This document shows, piece by piece, positions 45,515 through 54,410 of a DNA stretch of 64,000 nt. The position numbers and the translations under genes were made by a program. The DNA is from Zoogloea sp. 1C4 (lineage in GTDB: Bacteria; Pseudomonadota; Gammaproteobacteria; Burkholderiales; Rhodocyclaceae). The notes beneath the pieces were generated by a model that saw only the letters and a list, made by a program, of their open reading frames with translations, was not told where the DNA came from and did not search any database. Every line of letters begins with the position of its first letter. Within the stretch, counting starts at the first letter, position 1. The DNA lies in NCBI RefSeq assembly GCF_009469605.1, contig NZ_SSXU01000002.1:114807-178806 (forward strand), written 5' to 3'.

Positions 45515-46884
45515 AGGTCGACTCCGAGGAAGGTGCGGATGTGGCTGGCGGTGTAGTCGAGCTGGGCGCTGGTGAGCCCCGGCCACACGCCGATCCAGAA
45601 GGTGTCCCGCATGATGCGGTCGGCCACCGGCAGATCGCCGACGACGCGGAAGTTGCGCCCGGCCATCGAGGGCTGGCGGACGAGGTTGCCGGCAAACAGC
45701 AGGCGGGTGCCGATCTTGTGCTGGTCGAGGTATTGCAGGAGGTCCACGCGATTGACGCCGGCCTCGGGGCGCAGGGTGATGGGGTAGCCGAACCACGACG
45801 GATCGCTGCCGGGCGTGGCTTCGGGCAGCACGAGGAGATCCCGCGCGTCGGCCAGCGCCTCGGTGAGCCACGCGAAGTTGCGCTTGCGGGCGGCGATGAA
45901 GCCGTCGAGCCGATCCAGCTGGGCCAGCCCGCAGGCGGCCTGCATGTCGGTGATCTTGAGGTTGTAGCCGATGTGGCTGTAGGTGTACTTGTGGTCGTAG
46001 CCCTGCGGCAGGCTGCCCAGCTGCCAGCCGAAGCGCTTGCCGCAGGTGTTGTCGCAGCCGGGCTTGCACCAGCAGTCGCGCCCCCAGTCGCGGAAGGATT
46101 CGGCGATCTGGCGCAGGCTCGGATCGCTGGTGAGCACCGCGCCGCCTTCGCCCATGGTGATGTGGTGGGCGGGGTAGAACGACAGCGTGGCCAGATGACC
46201 GAAGGTGCCGACCTTGCGGCCCATCCAGGTGGAGCCGAGGGCGTCGCAGCAGTCTTCCACCAGCCACAGGCCGTGGGCTTCGCAGAAGGCGCAGACGGCG
46301 GTGAGGTCGAAGGGGTTGCCGAGGGTGTGGGCGATCATCACCGCCTTGGTGCGCGGCGAGAGCGCGGCTTCGAGCATGGCCACGTCGATGTTGTAGCCGG
46401 GCAGGGTGGCATCGACGAACACCGGCACCGCGCCGTTCTGGATGATCGGATTGACGGTGGTGGGAAAGCCGGCAGCAACGGTGATGACCTCGTCGCCCGG
46501 GCGGATGGCACGCTCGCCGAGCTTGGGTGAGGTGAGGGTGGAGAAGGCCACCAGGTTGGCCGACGAGCCGGAATTGACGGTGAGGGCGTAGGTGGTGCCG
46601 ACGAACTCGGCGAGGCGCGCCTCGAAGGCGTCGTTGAAGCGGCCAGTGGTGAGCCAGGCGTCGAGGGCCGCGTCGATCATCGCGTCCTTCTCGGGATCGC
46701 CGACGACCTTGCCGGAGGGCGGCACCGGGTCAATGCCCGGGCGCCAGCCGCGGGGCGCGGCGGCGGCGCGGGCGGGGCGGACGATGACTTCGAGATCCTG
46801 CCCGGCGAGCTCGGGGTGGGCGGAGAGATCCAGCTGCAGGCTGCCGTCGGCGCCGGGGGTGAGGGTCTGGCGGATGATGCTCAT
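45511..46884 (-). CDS. rfbH: CDP-4-dehydro-6-deoxyglucose 3-dehydrase (E1)
   Basis: The enzyme (457 residues) removes the C3 hydroxyl of CDP-4-keto-6-deoxyglucose through a PMP and [2Fe-2S] mechanism. The diagnostic features are present: His instead of the usual PLP-binding Lys in [13 protein letters not shown] (240-241), and the cluster Cys residues in [14 protein letters not shown] (Cys271, 273, 277, 281). An extra N-terminal stretch of about 45 residues is unlike other RfbH proteins I know. The reductase partner (ascD/ddhD) is not in the window. It overlaps rfbG and the NeuB-cupin gene by 4 bases each. Confidence 0.95.
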   Translation of the reverse strand: MSIIRQTLTPGADGSLQLDLSAHPELAGQDLEVIVRPARAAAAPRGWRPGIDPVPPSGKVVGDPEKDAMIDAALDAWLTTGRFNDAFEARLAEFVGTTYALTVNSGSSANLVAFSTLTSPKLGERAIRPGDEVITVAAGFPTTVNPIIQNGAVPVFVDATLPGYNIDVAMLEAALSPRTKAVMIAHTLGNPFDLTAVCAFCEAHGLWLVEDCCDALGSTWMGRKVGTFGHLATLSFYPAHHITMGEGGAVLTSDPSLRQIAESFRDWGRDCWCKPGCDNTCGKRFGWQLGSLPQGYDHKYTYSHIGYNLKITDMQAACGLAQLDRLDGFIAARKRNFAWLTEALADARDLLVLPEATPGSDPSWFGYPITLRPEAGVNRVDLLQYLDQHKIGTRLLFAGNLVRQPSMAGRNFRVVGDLPVADRIMRDTFWIGVWPGLTSAQLDYTASHIRTFLGVDL

Positions 46885-47948
46885 GAGTTGCTTCCGAAGG
46901 CGGCGATTTCGTCGAGGGTGTAGCGGTGCATGTCGGCACCGTTCTGCCAGGCTTGATACCAGGCGAGGCTGCGCGCCACGGCTTCGTCGGCCCGCCAGCG
47001 GGGGCGCCAGCCCAGGCGGACGCGGGCCTTGGTGCAGTCGAGCTTGAGGGTGTGGGCCTCATGCACCTGGGGCGTGGCGGCGCTGGCCCAGTGGGCGGCG
47101 GGGCCCCAGCCTTCGGCGAGCTGCTGTACGACCCACGCGACGCTGCGGGCGTCGGTTTCGTCGGGGCCGAAGTTCCAGCCCTCGGCAAAGGCGGCGCTTT
47201 CATCCACGAGGCGCTCGGCGAGCTGGAGATAGCCGGAGAGGGGTTCGAGCACGTGCTGCCAGGGGCGGATCGCGCCGGGGCTGCGCAGGGTGACGGGCTC
47301 GCCGGCGGTGAAGGCGGCGAGCACGTCGGGCGCCAGGCGGCTGGGCGTCCAGTCGCCGCCGCCGATCACGTTGCCGGCGCGGGCGCTGGCGAGCGGAATG
47401 CCCGCCGCGGCGAGGAACGAACGCCGGTAGCTGGCGACGATCAGCTCGGTGCAGCCCTTGCTGGCCGAGTAAGGGTCGTGGCCGCCCATCGGGTCGGTCT
47501 CGCGGTAGCCCCACAGCTGCTCGCGGTTTTCGTAGCACTTGTCGCTGCTGACCACCACGACCGCCCGGATGCCCGCCACGTGGCGGCAGGCTTCGAGCAG
47601 ATGGACGGTGCCCATGGCGTTGGTGGCGAAGGTGTCCACCGGGGTTTCGTAGGACAGCGGCACCAGCGGCTGGGCGGCCAGGTGGAAGACGACCTCGGGT
47701 CGGGCGGCCTGCATGGCGGCGAGGAGCGCCGGGTAGTCGCGCACGTCGCCGATGGTGGAGTGCATGTCGCGGCCGACGGCGGCCACGTCGAAAAGGGCCG
47801 GGTCGGTGGCCGGGGCGAGGGCGAAGCCGTGGACTTCGGCGCCCAGCTCCTGAAGCCACAGGCAGAGCCAGCCACCCTTGAAGCCGGTGTGGCCGGTGAG
47901 GAAGACCCGCCGGCCGCGCCAGAAGGCGGGGGTCACCAGGTTTTCCAT
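46881..47948 (-). CDS. rfbG: CDP-glucose 4,6-dehydratase
   Basis: This 355-residue extended SDR converts CDP-glucose to CDP-4-keto-6-deoxyglucose. It has [14 protein letters not shown] as the nucleotide motif, the [13 protein letters not shown] segment typical of Rfb[12 protein letters not shown], and an intact [11 protein letters not shown] catalytic region (YxxxK). It overlaps rfbF by 16 bases and rfbH by 4, so the three genes form one translationally coupled unit. Confidence 0.96.
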   Translation of the reverse strand: MENLVTPAFWRGRRVFLTGHTGFKGGWLCLWLQELGAEVHGFALAPATDPALFDVAAVGRDMHSTIGDVRDYPALLAAMQAARPEVVFHLAAQPLVPLSYETPVDTFATNAMGTVHLLEACRHVAGIRAVVVVSSDKCYENREQLWGYRETDPMGGHDPYSASKGCTELIVASYRRSFLAAAGIPLASARAGNVIGGGDWTPSRLAPDVLAAFTAGEPVTLRSPGAIRPWQHVLEPLSGYLQLAERLVDESAAFAEGWNFGPDETDARSVAWVVQQLAEGWGPAAHWASAATPQVHEAHTLKLDCTKARVRLGWRPRWRADEAVARSLAWYQAWQNGADMHRYTLDEIAAFGSNS

Positions 47949-48709
47949 GGCGCCTCGCCGCTCTGCCAGAGTTCTTCGAGGAGGGTCTTGTCGCGCAGGG
48001 TGTCCATCGGGCGCCAGAAGCCGGTGTGCTGGAAGGCGGCGAGCTGCTTTCTGGCGATGAGCTGGGCGAGCACCGGGCCTTCAAAGATGGTCTGGTCGCC
48101 TTCGTTGATGTAGTCGAGCACCTTGGGCGACAGCACGAAGAAGCCGCCGTTGATGAAGCCGCCATCGCCCAGGGGCTTCTCGACAAAGGCGCTGACGCAG
48201 CCACCGCTTGCGATCTTGAGGGCGCCGAAGCGGCCCGGGGGCTGCACAGCGGCTACCGTGGCAAGCTTGCCGTGGGCCTTGTGAAAGCCAATCTCGGCGC
48301 TGATGTCGATGTCGGCCACGCCGTCGCCGTAGGTGAAGCAGAAGGCGTCTTCGTCCTGCACGTACTGGCGCACCCGGGCGAGGCGGCCGCCGGTCTGGGT
48401 GCTGTCGCCGGTATCCACCAGGGTGACGCGCCACGGTTCGGCGTGGCGCTCGTGGATTTCCATGCGGTTGTTGGTCATGTCGAAGGTGACGTCCGACATG
48501 TGCAGGAAGTAGTTGGCGAAGTACTCCTTGATCACGTAGCCCATGTAGCCGCAGCAGATCACGAAGTCGTGAATGCCGTGGGCCGAGTAGATCTTCATGA
48601 TGTGCCAGAGAATGGGCCGACCGCCGATGCCGATCATCGGCTTCGGGCGGTTGACGGTCTCTTCGCTGATGCGGGTGCCGAGGCCACCCGCGAGAATCAC
48701 GGCTTTCAT
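47933..48709 (-). CDS. rfbF: Glucose-1-phosphate cytidylyltransferase
   Basis: This 258-residue nucleotidyltransferase makes CDP-glucose from CTP and glucose-1-phosphate. The N-terminal [22 protein letters not shown] motif region (landmark [13 protein letters not shown]) and [14 protein letters not shown] are diagnostic for RfbF. It is the first gene of the CDP-sugar run, with GGAG five bases before the ATG. Confidence 0.96.
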   Translation of the reverse strand: MKAVILAGGLGTRISEETVNRPKPMIGIGGRPILWHIMKIYSAHGIHDFVICCGYMGYVIKEYFANYFLHMSDVTFDMTNNRMEIHERHAEPWRVTLVDTGDSTQTGGRLARVRQYVQDEDAFCFTYGDGVADIDISAEIGFHKAHGKLATVAAVQPPGRFGALKIASGGCVSAFVEKPLGDGGFINGGFFVLSPKVLDYINEGDQTIFEGPVLAQLIARKQLAAFQHTGFWRPMDTLRDKTLLEELWQSGEAPWKTW

Positions 48710-48808
48710 CGTCGCTCCATGAAGGATGGGGACGATGTTATGCGTGGCGGTGGAAGGGCTTAGGGCGGAACAGGGGGGGAAAGACGGGGTTATTCTTCCG
48801 GCGCGGGA

Positions 48809-49393
48809 TCAGCGCCGGTTGCCCATGGGGGATTCGGGCGGATTGGCGCCGCAGGCGATGTAGTCGTCGTCGCGCATCACGGGCTTGATCTCGCAGGCGG
48901 TGGCCATGACCGGCAGGGCGGTGAAGCGGTTGAAGTCGGGCTCGGCGTTGTTGCGCACGGCGCGGACCGTGGGCAGGGCGGCGGTGGGCACCTGCAGGGG
49001 GGCGCTGACGACCGGCGCGAGCGGCTCGGCGCCGCCATCGACGGGGACCGCCGCCTCGCTGCCGCCGACGCGGCGGTTGGCGGCAGCGAGGCGTTGTTGC
49101 TGCTGGGCTTCGAGGTTGGCGCGGCGGATCAGAAAGGCGCTTTCCCGGCCGATGTCCTGGAGGGGAAAGTGGCTGGCGGTGGCCGGCACGGCCTGGGCGC
49201 TGGCGCCCTGGATGGTGGTGCTGCGCACGGCGACGGGGCGCAGCGGGGCTTCGGTGACGCTGGTCGAGCGGCTCATGCCGCTGCTGCGGCCGCCGCCGAC
49301 GCGCCGGGCGTCGGCAGGATCACTGGCCACGAGGCCGAGGAGCAGGGTGGCGAGGAGCGTGGAGGCGGGGCGGTTGAGTCTGAAGCGGGTCAT
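48809..49393 (-). CDS. Hypothetical exported protein
   Basis: The protein has 194 residues from the ATG at 49393, which gives a signal peptide (MTRFRLNRPASTLLATLLLG to ADA). Another in-frame ATG lies at 49432. The mature part is rich in Ala, Arg, Gln and Pro with low complexity and has two Cys near the C-terminus (ACEIKP and IACGANPP) that could form a disulfide. I recognise no family. A GC hairpin, CCGGCGC/GCGCCGG (48798-48818), straddles the stop codon. It is a separate unit from the downstream rfbF. Confidence 0.6.
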   Translation of the reverse strand: MTRFRLNRPASTLLATLLLGLVASDPADARRVGGGRSSGMSRSTSVTEAPLRPVAVRSTTIQGASAQAVPATASHFPLQDIGRESAFLIRRANLEAQQQQRLAAANRRVGGSEAAVPVDGGAEPLAPVVSAPLQVPTAALPTVRAVRNNAEPDFNRFTALPVMATACEIKPVMRDDDYIACGANPPESPMGNRR

Positions 49394-49471
49394 CGTGAGC
49401 TGCACGGGAATCTGCAAATATTTGCAAAGCATGCAAGTCTAGCGAATCTCCGCCGGTAATGCTATTCGAAT

Positions 49472-50128
49472 TCAGTCGGCGAGCAGCGCTGCCAGCATGG
49501 CGTCCGGCGTGCCCACCGCGCGCCAGTGGGGCGGCATTTCTTCAGGCGCGATGCTGCCGTAGCCCCAGGTGGCGGCGAGGAAGGGCAGCTGGTTGGCGTC
49601 GGCGGATTCGCCGTCTTCGCTGCGGTCGCCGATGTAGATCGAGGTGGCCACCGGGATCTCGTGATCGGCCAGCAGCCGTCCGATCATCGCCGCCTTGTTG
49701 GGCAGGCGCGGCGCGAACAGGTCGAGGGCGTAGATGTGGTCGAAATGCCCCAGCCAGCCCAGGTGGTCGAGGATCAGCCGGGTGGGGTGGATGCGCTTGT
49801 TGGTGGCGATGGCGAGGCTGAGCCCGGCCGCCTTGAGGCTGGCGAGCATCTCGCCGACGCCGGCGTAGGGGGCGGTGGCCTTGTAGCCTTCGGTGTCGTA
49901 GCTGGCCTTGAAGCCGTCGGCGAGGCGGTCGATGAGCGCGGCGTCCTTCGAGCCGGCGAGCAGCTGCAGGGTTTCGGTGAGCGGCGGGCCGATGATGCTG
50001 TCGTCGATGGCGATGACCGGCGTCAGGCCGGCGCGGGCGAAGGCGTCGCGGAAGCTGGCGAGGATGGCCGGGGCGGAGTCGATGAGGGTGCCGTCGAGGT
50101 CGAACAGGATGTGGCTGTAGCGGGGCAT
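49472..50128 (-). CDS. HAD-family phosphatase, phosphoglycolate-phosphatase-like
   Basis: The enzyme has 218 residues with HAD motifs FDLDGTLIDSAPAI (nucleophile Asp), LAIATNKR, the conserved Lys in RLPNKAAMIG and YIGDRSEDGESA. Family members include phosphoglycolate phosphatase and sugar phosphatases. A photorespiratory role would fit a Calvin-cycle organism, but substrate specificity cannot be read from sequence. It is divergent from tcdA, 86 bases away. Confidence 0.88.
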   Translation of the reverse strand: MPRYSHILFDLDGTLIDSAPAILASFRDAFARAGLTPVIAIDDSIIGPPLTETLQLLAGSKDAALIDRLADGFKASYDTEGYKATAPYAGVGEMLASLKAAGLSLAIATNKRIHPTRLILDHLGWLGHFDHIYALDLFAPRLPNKAAMIGRLLADHEIPVATSIYIGDRSEDGESADANQLPFLAATWGYGSIAPEEMPPHWRAVGTPDAMLAALLAD

Positions 50129-50214
50129 GGCGATGGAGGCGTTGGGAAGGCGGTCGTGATTATCGCGCGCTCGGGTATATTTGCGCGCTCGTTCCGCCCT
50201 TCCGTTCTGCCGCC

Positions 50215-51000
50215 ATGGAAAACTCCGATCTCTCCACGCCCGACGACGCCCGCCGCTTTGGCGGTCTTGCCCGACTCTACGGCGATGCCGGTCGGGCCCG
50301 GCTGGCGGCGGCGCATGTGTGCGTGGTGGGCATCGGCGGGGTGGGTTCGTGGGCGGTGGAGGCGCTGGCCCGGAGCGGCGTGGGCCGGCTCACGCTGATC
50401 GACCTGGACCACGTGGCGGAGTCGAACATCAACCGCCAGATCCATGCCAGCGACGCGACCCTCGGCCAGGCCAAGGTGGAGGCGATGCGCGAGCGGATCG
50501 CCGGCTACAACCCGGCCTGCCAGGTGGCGGTGGTGGATGATTTCGTGACCGTGGATAACTGCGCCGAAGTGCTGGGCGCCGGCTTCGACTACGTGATCGA
50601 CGCGATCGATTCGGTGCGCGTGAAGGTGGCGATGATCGCCTTCTGCCGCAGCGCGGGTGTGCCGGTGGTGACCTGCGGCGCGGCGGGCGGGCAGATCGAT
50701 CCGACCCAGATCCGCGTTGATGATCTGTCGCGGACGATCCAGGACCCGCTGCTCGCCAAGGTGCGCGGGCAGCTGCGCAAGGGCCACGGTTTTACCCGTG
50801 ACCCGAAGAAGAAATTTGGCGTGGAGGCGGTGTTCTCCACGGAGCCGCTGCGCTATCCCGCGCCCGATGCCGCCTGCGAGCTGCCCGCCTCCGGGCCGGC
50901 CGGCCTCAACTGCGCCGGCTTCGGATCGATCGTCACGGTGACGGCCTGCGTCGGGATGTTTGCCGCGGCTCGGGCGATCAACGCGCTGGCGGCGGGGTGA
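50215..51000 (+). CDS. tcdA: tRNA threonylcarbamoyladenosine dehydratase
   Basis: This E1-like ATP-dependent enzyme of 261 residues cyclises t6A to ct6A at position 37 of ANN-decoding tRNAs. It shows VVGIGGVGSWAVEALARSG, DLDHVAESNINRQIHA, the Asp-rich DYVIDAIDS and the C-terminal Cys-containing GLNCAGFGSIVTVTA. It overlaps the converging M23 peptidase gene by 23 bases at the 3' ends. Confidence 0.95.
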   Translation: MENSDLSTPDDARRFGGLARLYGDAGRARLAAAHVCVVGIGGVGSWAVEALARSGVGRLTLIDLDHVAESNINRQIHASDATLGQAKVEAMRERIAGYNPACQVAVVDDFVTVDNCAEVLGAGFDYVIDAIDSVRVKVAMIAFCRSAGVPVVTCGAAGGQIDPTQIRVDDLSRTIQDPLLAKVRGQLRKGHGFTRDPKKKFGVEAVFSTEPLRYPAPDAACELPASGPAGLNCAGFGSIVTVTACVGMFAAARAINALAAG

Positions 51001-51805
51001 TGAAGAGCGCCGGGTCCACCGCTGCGCCATTGAGATAGACGCTCCAGTGCAGGTGCGGGCCAGTGGCGCGGCCGCTCATGCCCGACTGGCCCAGTACCTC
51101 GCCCCGACGCACCGGCTGGCCGGGTGTCACCGTGGTGTCGCTGAGGTGGCAGACCATCGTGACGAAGCCCTGGCCGTGGTCCACGAAGACCGTCTTGCCG
51201 TTGAAGTAGAGGTCGTCCACCAGCGTGACGACGCCGTCGGCGGGGGCGCGGATGGGGGTGCCGGTGGGCACCGCCACGTCGAGCCCGGTGTGGGGCGCGC
51301 GGGGTTCGCCGTTGAACACCCGACGCAGGCCGAAGCGGCTCGACAGGCGGCCTTCGGCGGGCAGGGTGAGGTCGGCGCGGGGCACCGGCACGTCGCGGAA
51401 CTGGCTGCGGATGTCCAGCTGGCGCTTGCGTTCGGCGTCGATGCGGGCGACGTCGGCGGGGTCGGGGGTGACCATCTTGGGGTTCTTGATGGTGAGCTTC
51501 TGGACCGGATAGGCCTTGGGCATCACCGGAAAACTCAGGCTGCGGGCCTGGCCTTCGGGGCCGACTTCGAGGGTCTGGTCGCCGATGGGGGTGTCGAGGG
51601 ACAGGCCGACCAGCGCGTGCCAGCCGTCGCGCTGTTGCTGGAGGAGAACCGGGCGCCCGCCAAAGCGCACTTCGGGGCGCGGCGAGCCGGCCGGGGCGAC
51701 ATGGATCTCGGCGACGCCGCCGGGCACCGCTTCTGGCCGGAACCCGGCGTGGGCATTGGCGATCAGCGATGTGGCGGCGGCAATGAGGGCTATAACTTTA
51801 GTCAT
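50978..51805 (-). CDS. M23-family (LytM) peptidase
   Basis: The protein has 275 residues from the ATG at 51805, which gives a signal peptide (MTKVIALIAAATSLIANAHA). The C-terminal M23 domain (about 150-270) has the Zn ligands in HTGLDVAVP and HLHW, plus GRLSSRFGLRRVFNGEPRAP. All catalytic ligands appear intact, so it is predicted to cleave peptidoglycan cross-bridges in the periplasm. An N-terminal domain of about 120 residues probably folds as a beta-rich substrate-binding part. Confidence 0.92.
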   Translation of the reverse strand: MTKVIALIAAATSLIANAHAGFRPEAVPGGVAEIHVAPAGSPRPEVRFGGRPVLLQQQRDGWHALVGLSLDTPIGDQTLEVGPEGQARSLSFPVMPKAYPVQKLTIKNPKMVTPDPADVARIDAERKRQLDIRSQFRDVPVPRADLTLPAEGRLSSRFGLRRVFNGEPRAPHTGLDVAVPTGTPIRAPADGVVTLVDDLYFNGKTVFVDHGQGFVTMVCHLSDTTVTPGQPVRRGEVLGQSGMSGRATGPHLHWSVYLNGAAVDPALFITPPPAR

Positions 51806-52022
51806 GAATTCAGTGGCAACCGGGACTATTTCACACGCGGCTGCAGGAAGTTGGGCGGGAACGCGGATTTGAGCATGGACAAGCCTTTGCACGGTTTAAC
51901 ATCTTGTAAAGACTGGTCTGCTTCCAGAGAGGGCGTTGTCGCCCTTTGATGCTGGTCCGAAAGGGCCGGTCAGGTTGATCGATGGTCTGTGCCGGCAAGC
52001 CGGCCAGACGCGGGAGTGATGG

Positions 52023-52409
52023 ATGTCGCAGGAAGCAATCGTACTGTTTGCCCACGGGGCGCGTGATCCGATCTGGGCCCTGCCGGCCCAGCGGGTGGCT
52101 GAGGAGGTGCGTCGGCTGCGTCCGGGCACGCTGGTCAGCGTGGCGTTTCTCGAGCTGATGACGCCGACCCTGGCCGAGGCGGTGGAAGCCGCGGCGGCAT
52201 CGGGGGCGCGTGACGTGCGCGTGGTGCCGCTGTTCCTGGCCCAGGGCGGGCACCTCAAGCGCGACGTGCCGGCGCTGATCGAGGCGGTCGAGGCCAAGCA
52301 TCCAGGGTGCCGGATCGAACTGGTGACCGCCGTCGGCGAGGACGCGGGCGTGGTCCAGGCGATGGCGGCTTATGCGGCGGGGGCTGGCGGTGTTGCGTCG
52401 GCCGACTGA
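52023..52409 (+). CDS. cbiX: Small CbiX/SirB-type chelatase
   Basis: The product has 128 residues, the single-domain length of small CbiX/SirB. It has AIVLFAHGARDPIW (metal-ligand His10) and VVPLFLAQGGHLKRDVP (His near 77). It inserts metal (Co or Fe) into sirohydrochlorin for cobalamin or siroheme. The upstream gap of 217 bases (51806-52022) has only weak hairpins (for example GGGCG/CGCCC at 51931-51944) and no cobalamin riboswitch that I can see. GGGAG precedes the ATG. Confidence 0.92.
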   Translation: MSQEAIVLFAHGARDPIWALPAQRVAEEVRRLRPGTLVSVAFLELMTPTLAEAVEAAAASGARDVRVVPLFLAQGGHLKRDVPALIEAVEAKHPGCRIELVTAVGEDAGVVQAMAAYAAGAGGVASAD

Positions 52410-52431
52410 GACAGGGGAGGTCTGGGGTTCG

Positions 52432-53274
52432 ATGGCTAGTCGCATCTGGCTGGTGGGGGACAATCCCCAGTTGGCAGGGCAGATCGAGGCTTGGCTGGCG
52501 CCGGCCGGGTACGCGTGCAGTCAGCTTGCCTGTGCCGAGGCGAGCATGCGCCTCGCGGATGAACTCATGCCCGCCGATCGCGTGATCGTGGATGCGGCCT
52601 CGGATGAGTGTTCGCTGGCGTTGCTGGCGCTCCTGAAGGATGCCGGCGTGCAGGTGACGCTGCTGCTCGAAGCCGAGGATCTGCTGGCGGTGGAGACCGG
52701 GCTGTACGCCACGGTGTCGGGTTTCCTGGTCAAACCCTTCGAGCGCCAGGCCCTGGTGGCGGCGCTGGCCCTGCCGTGGGGCGGCGTAAGCGCGCCGGCG
52801 GGCGGCTATTTCCCGTTCCGCACCCTGGAGGACGTCACCGGCCTGTCGCAGCTGGTGGCGGGGCTGTGCCCCGAATCCGAGATGGTGCAGATCGCCCTTT
52901 CCGAGCTGATGCTCAACGCCGTGGAGCACGGCAACCTGGGGCTGGGTTTCGTGCGCAAGGGCGAGCTGATGAGCTGTGGCGCGTGGCGTAACGAGGTCGA
53001 GCGCCTGCTCGACACGCCGGCCTATCTCGAACGGTTTGCCTACCTGCGGGTGGAGCTGCGCCCGCGGGAAGTGCGCTTCCTGATCCGCGATCAGGGCAAC
53101 GGCTTCGATCCGGGGCCTTATCTCAACCTCAATCCGGCGCGCTCGGTCGAGCCCCACGGGCGCGGCATCGCGATCGCCCGGATGCTGGCCTTCCCCGATC
53201 TGGTCTTCCTCGAAGGCGGTCGCTGCGTGGAAGGGGTGGTGCGCCGGCTGGCTGCACTCGATCTGGCGGCCTGA
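52432..53274 (+). CDS. Receiver-like domain fused to RsbW-type HATPase
   Basis: The protein has 280 residues from the ATG at 52432, with GGGAGG upstream. The N-terminal receiver-like domain (1-115) keeps the phospho-acceptor region VIVDAA and the Lys in FLVKPF, but the acidic pair is GD rather than DD. The C-terminal HATPase_c domain (about 150-270) has ALSELMLNAVEHGN (N box), RDQGNGFDP (G1) and HGRGIAIARM (G2), as in anti-sigma-factor kinases. It has the same architecture as the protein at 61360-62277 but no adjacent kinase. It lies 22 bases after cbiX and is followed by a GC hairpin (53288-53307) without a T-run. Confidence 0.85.
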   Translation: MASRIWLVGDNPQLAGQIEAWLAPAGYACSQLACAEASMRLADELMPADRVIVDAASDECSLALLALLKDAGVQVTLLLEAEDLLAVETGLYATVSGFLVKPFERQALVAALALPWGGVSAPAGGYFPFRTLEDVTGLSQLVAGLCPESEMVQIALSELMLNAVEHGNLGLGFVRKGELMSCGAWRNEVERLLDTPAYLERFAYLRVELRPREVRFLIRDQGNGFDPGPYLNLNPARSVEPHGRGIAIARMLAFPDLVFLEGGRCVEGVVRRLAALDLAA

Positions 53275-53308
53275 GGCCGCAGTTTGACCGGCGGGAGGCC
53301 CCGCCGGC

Positions 53309-53349
53309 TTGACGGAACATAATATAAGCGTATTCTTATATTATGTTCC
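53309..53349 (+). promoter_or_regulatory. Palindromic operator overlapping a leaderless promoter and start codon
   Basis: A perfect 15-bp inverted repeat, GGAACATAATATAAG (53314-53328) and its complement (53335-53349), is separated by CGTATT. A TTGACG -35 (53309-53314) with a 16-base spacer leads to a TATTCT -10 (53331-53336), which puts the transcription start at about 53343, the A of the efflux-adaptor ATG. AT-rich palindromes of this kind are typical of ArsR-, TetR- or MarR-type repressors; none is encoded in the window. Confidence 0.7.
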
Positions 53350-54407
53350 TATACACTTCTCTCCGTCTTTCCGGTGCGTCCGGCCTGCTCGCGGCAGTGC
53401 TGGCGCTGTCTCCTGTCGCAGCTCCTGCCGTCCCGACGCTGGCCGACGTGCCTACCGTGCGCATCGGCCTGCAGGCCCACGCCCAGACCTACGCCAGCGA
53501 GGCGACCATCGAGGCGATCCGTCAGGCCACCGTGGCCGCCCAGGTGCAGGGGCGGGTGCTGGAGGCGCGGGTCGATGCCGGCGCCCGGGTGCGCCGTGGC
53601 GACGTGCTGATGCGCATCGACACCCGCGAGGCCGATCAGGCCGTGGCGGCGGCCACCGCCAACGTGGCGGCGGCCCAGGCCCGGGTGGTCGAGGCCAGGG
53701 CCAGCCTTGAACGCACCCGCAGCCTGAAGGCGCGCAATTTCATCAGCGCCGCGGCGGTGGATCAGGCCCAGGCGGCCTTCGATTCTGCCGCGGCCCAGCA
53801 CAAGTCGGCCGAGGCGGCGCGGGCTCAGGTGGATGCCTCCCGCGGGTTTGCGACGGTGACTTCGCCCATCGACGGGGTGGTCGCCCAGCGCCTCACCGAA
53901 GCCGGCGAGATGGCCCAGCCGGGCCGTCCGCTGATGACGATCTACGAACCCGGCGGTCTGCGCGCGGTGGTGGATGTGCCCCAGTCGCGCCTTGCCGAGC
54001 TGGGCAAGGCCGGCCTCAAGGCGAAGGTGGAATTCCCCGAGAGCGGCCTCTGGCTGGATGCGGCGGCGATCGTCGTGCTGCCTTCGGCCGATCCGCGCAC
54101 CCACACCGCGCGGGTGCGGGTGAGCCTGCCCGCCGACGCTGCCGGCGTGGTGCCGGGCATGGCGGCGCGGGTGCATTTCGTGGTCGGCGATGCGCCGCGG
54201 CTGGCGGTGCCGGCGGGGGCGATCCTGCGCCGGGGCGAGATCACTGGTGTTTACGTGGCTGACGGCAAGGGCGGTTTCAGCCTGCGCCAGCTACGGGTGG
54301 GCAGCCCGCTCGCCGATGGCAGCGTCGAGGTGCTGGCAGGGCTCTCCGGCGGCGAGCTGGTCGCCCTCGATCCGGTGCGCGCCGGTCTGCTTCGTCAGGC
54401 GCGCTGA
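53343..54407 (+). CDS. RND efflux periplasmic adaptor (membrane fusion protein)
   Basis: The adaptor has 354 residues. The signal peptide (MFLYTSLRLSGASGLLAAVL, to about residue 30) is followed by a lipoyl half (ATVAAQVQGRVLEARVDAGARV), a coiled-coil hairpin (about 95-160), the second lipoyl half (FATVTSPIDGVVAQR), and beta-barrel and membrane-proximal domains. It links an inner-membrane RND pump to an outer-membrane channel; no TolC-like gene is nearby. The ATG lies inside the palindrome and no ribosome site precedes it, so translation may be leaderless. It starts the operon with the pump gene 3 bases downstream. Confidence 0.9.
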   Translation: MFLYTSLRLSGASGLLAAVLALSPVAAPAVPTLADVPTVRIGLQAHAQTYASEATIEAIRQATVAAQVQGRVLEARVDAGARVRRGDVLMRIDTREADQAVAAATANVAAAQARVVEARASLERTRSLKARNFISAAAVDQAQAAFDSAAAQHKSAEAARAQVDASRGFATVTSPIDGVVAQRLTEAGEMAQPGRPLMTIYEPGGLRAVVDVPQSRLAELGKAGLKAKVEFPESGLWLDAAAIVVLPSADPRTHTARVRVSLPADAAGVVPGMAARVHFVVGDAPRLAVPAGAILRRGEITGVYVADGKGGFSLRQLRVGSPLADGSVEVLAGLSGGELVALDPVRAGLLRQAR

Positions 54408-54410
54408 GCC

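Noticed and set aside
30776-48709. Recently acquired foreign island
   Set aside because: Base composition matches the rest of the window by eye and I see no integrase, IS element, tRNA or flanking direct repeats.
51806-52022. Cobalamin riboswitch before cbiX
   Set aside because: I could not find a B12-box-like sequence or the expected multi-stem fold; only short hairpins are present.
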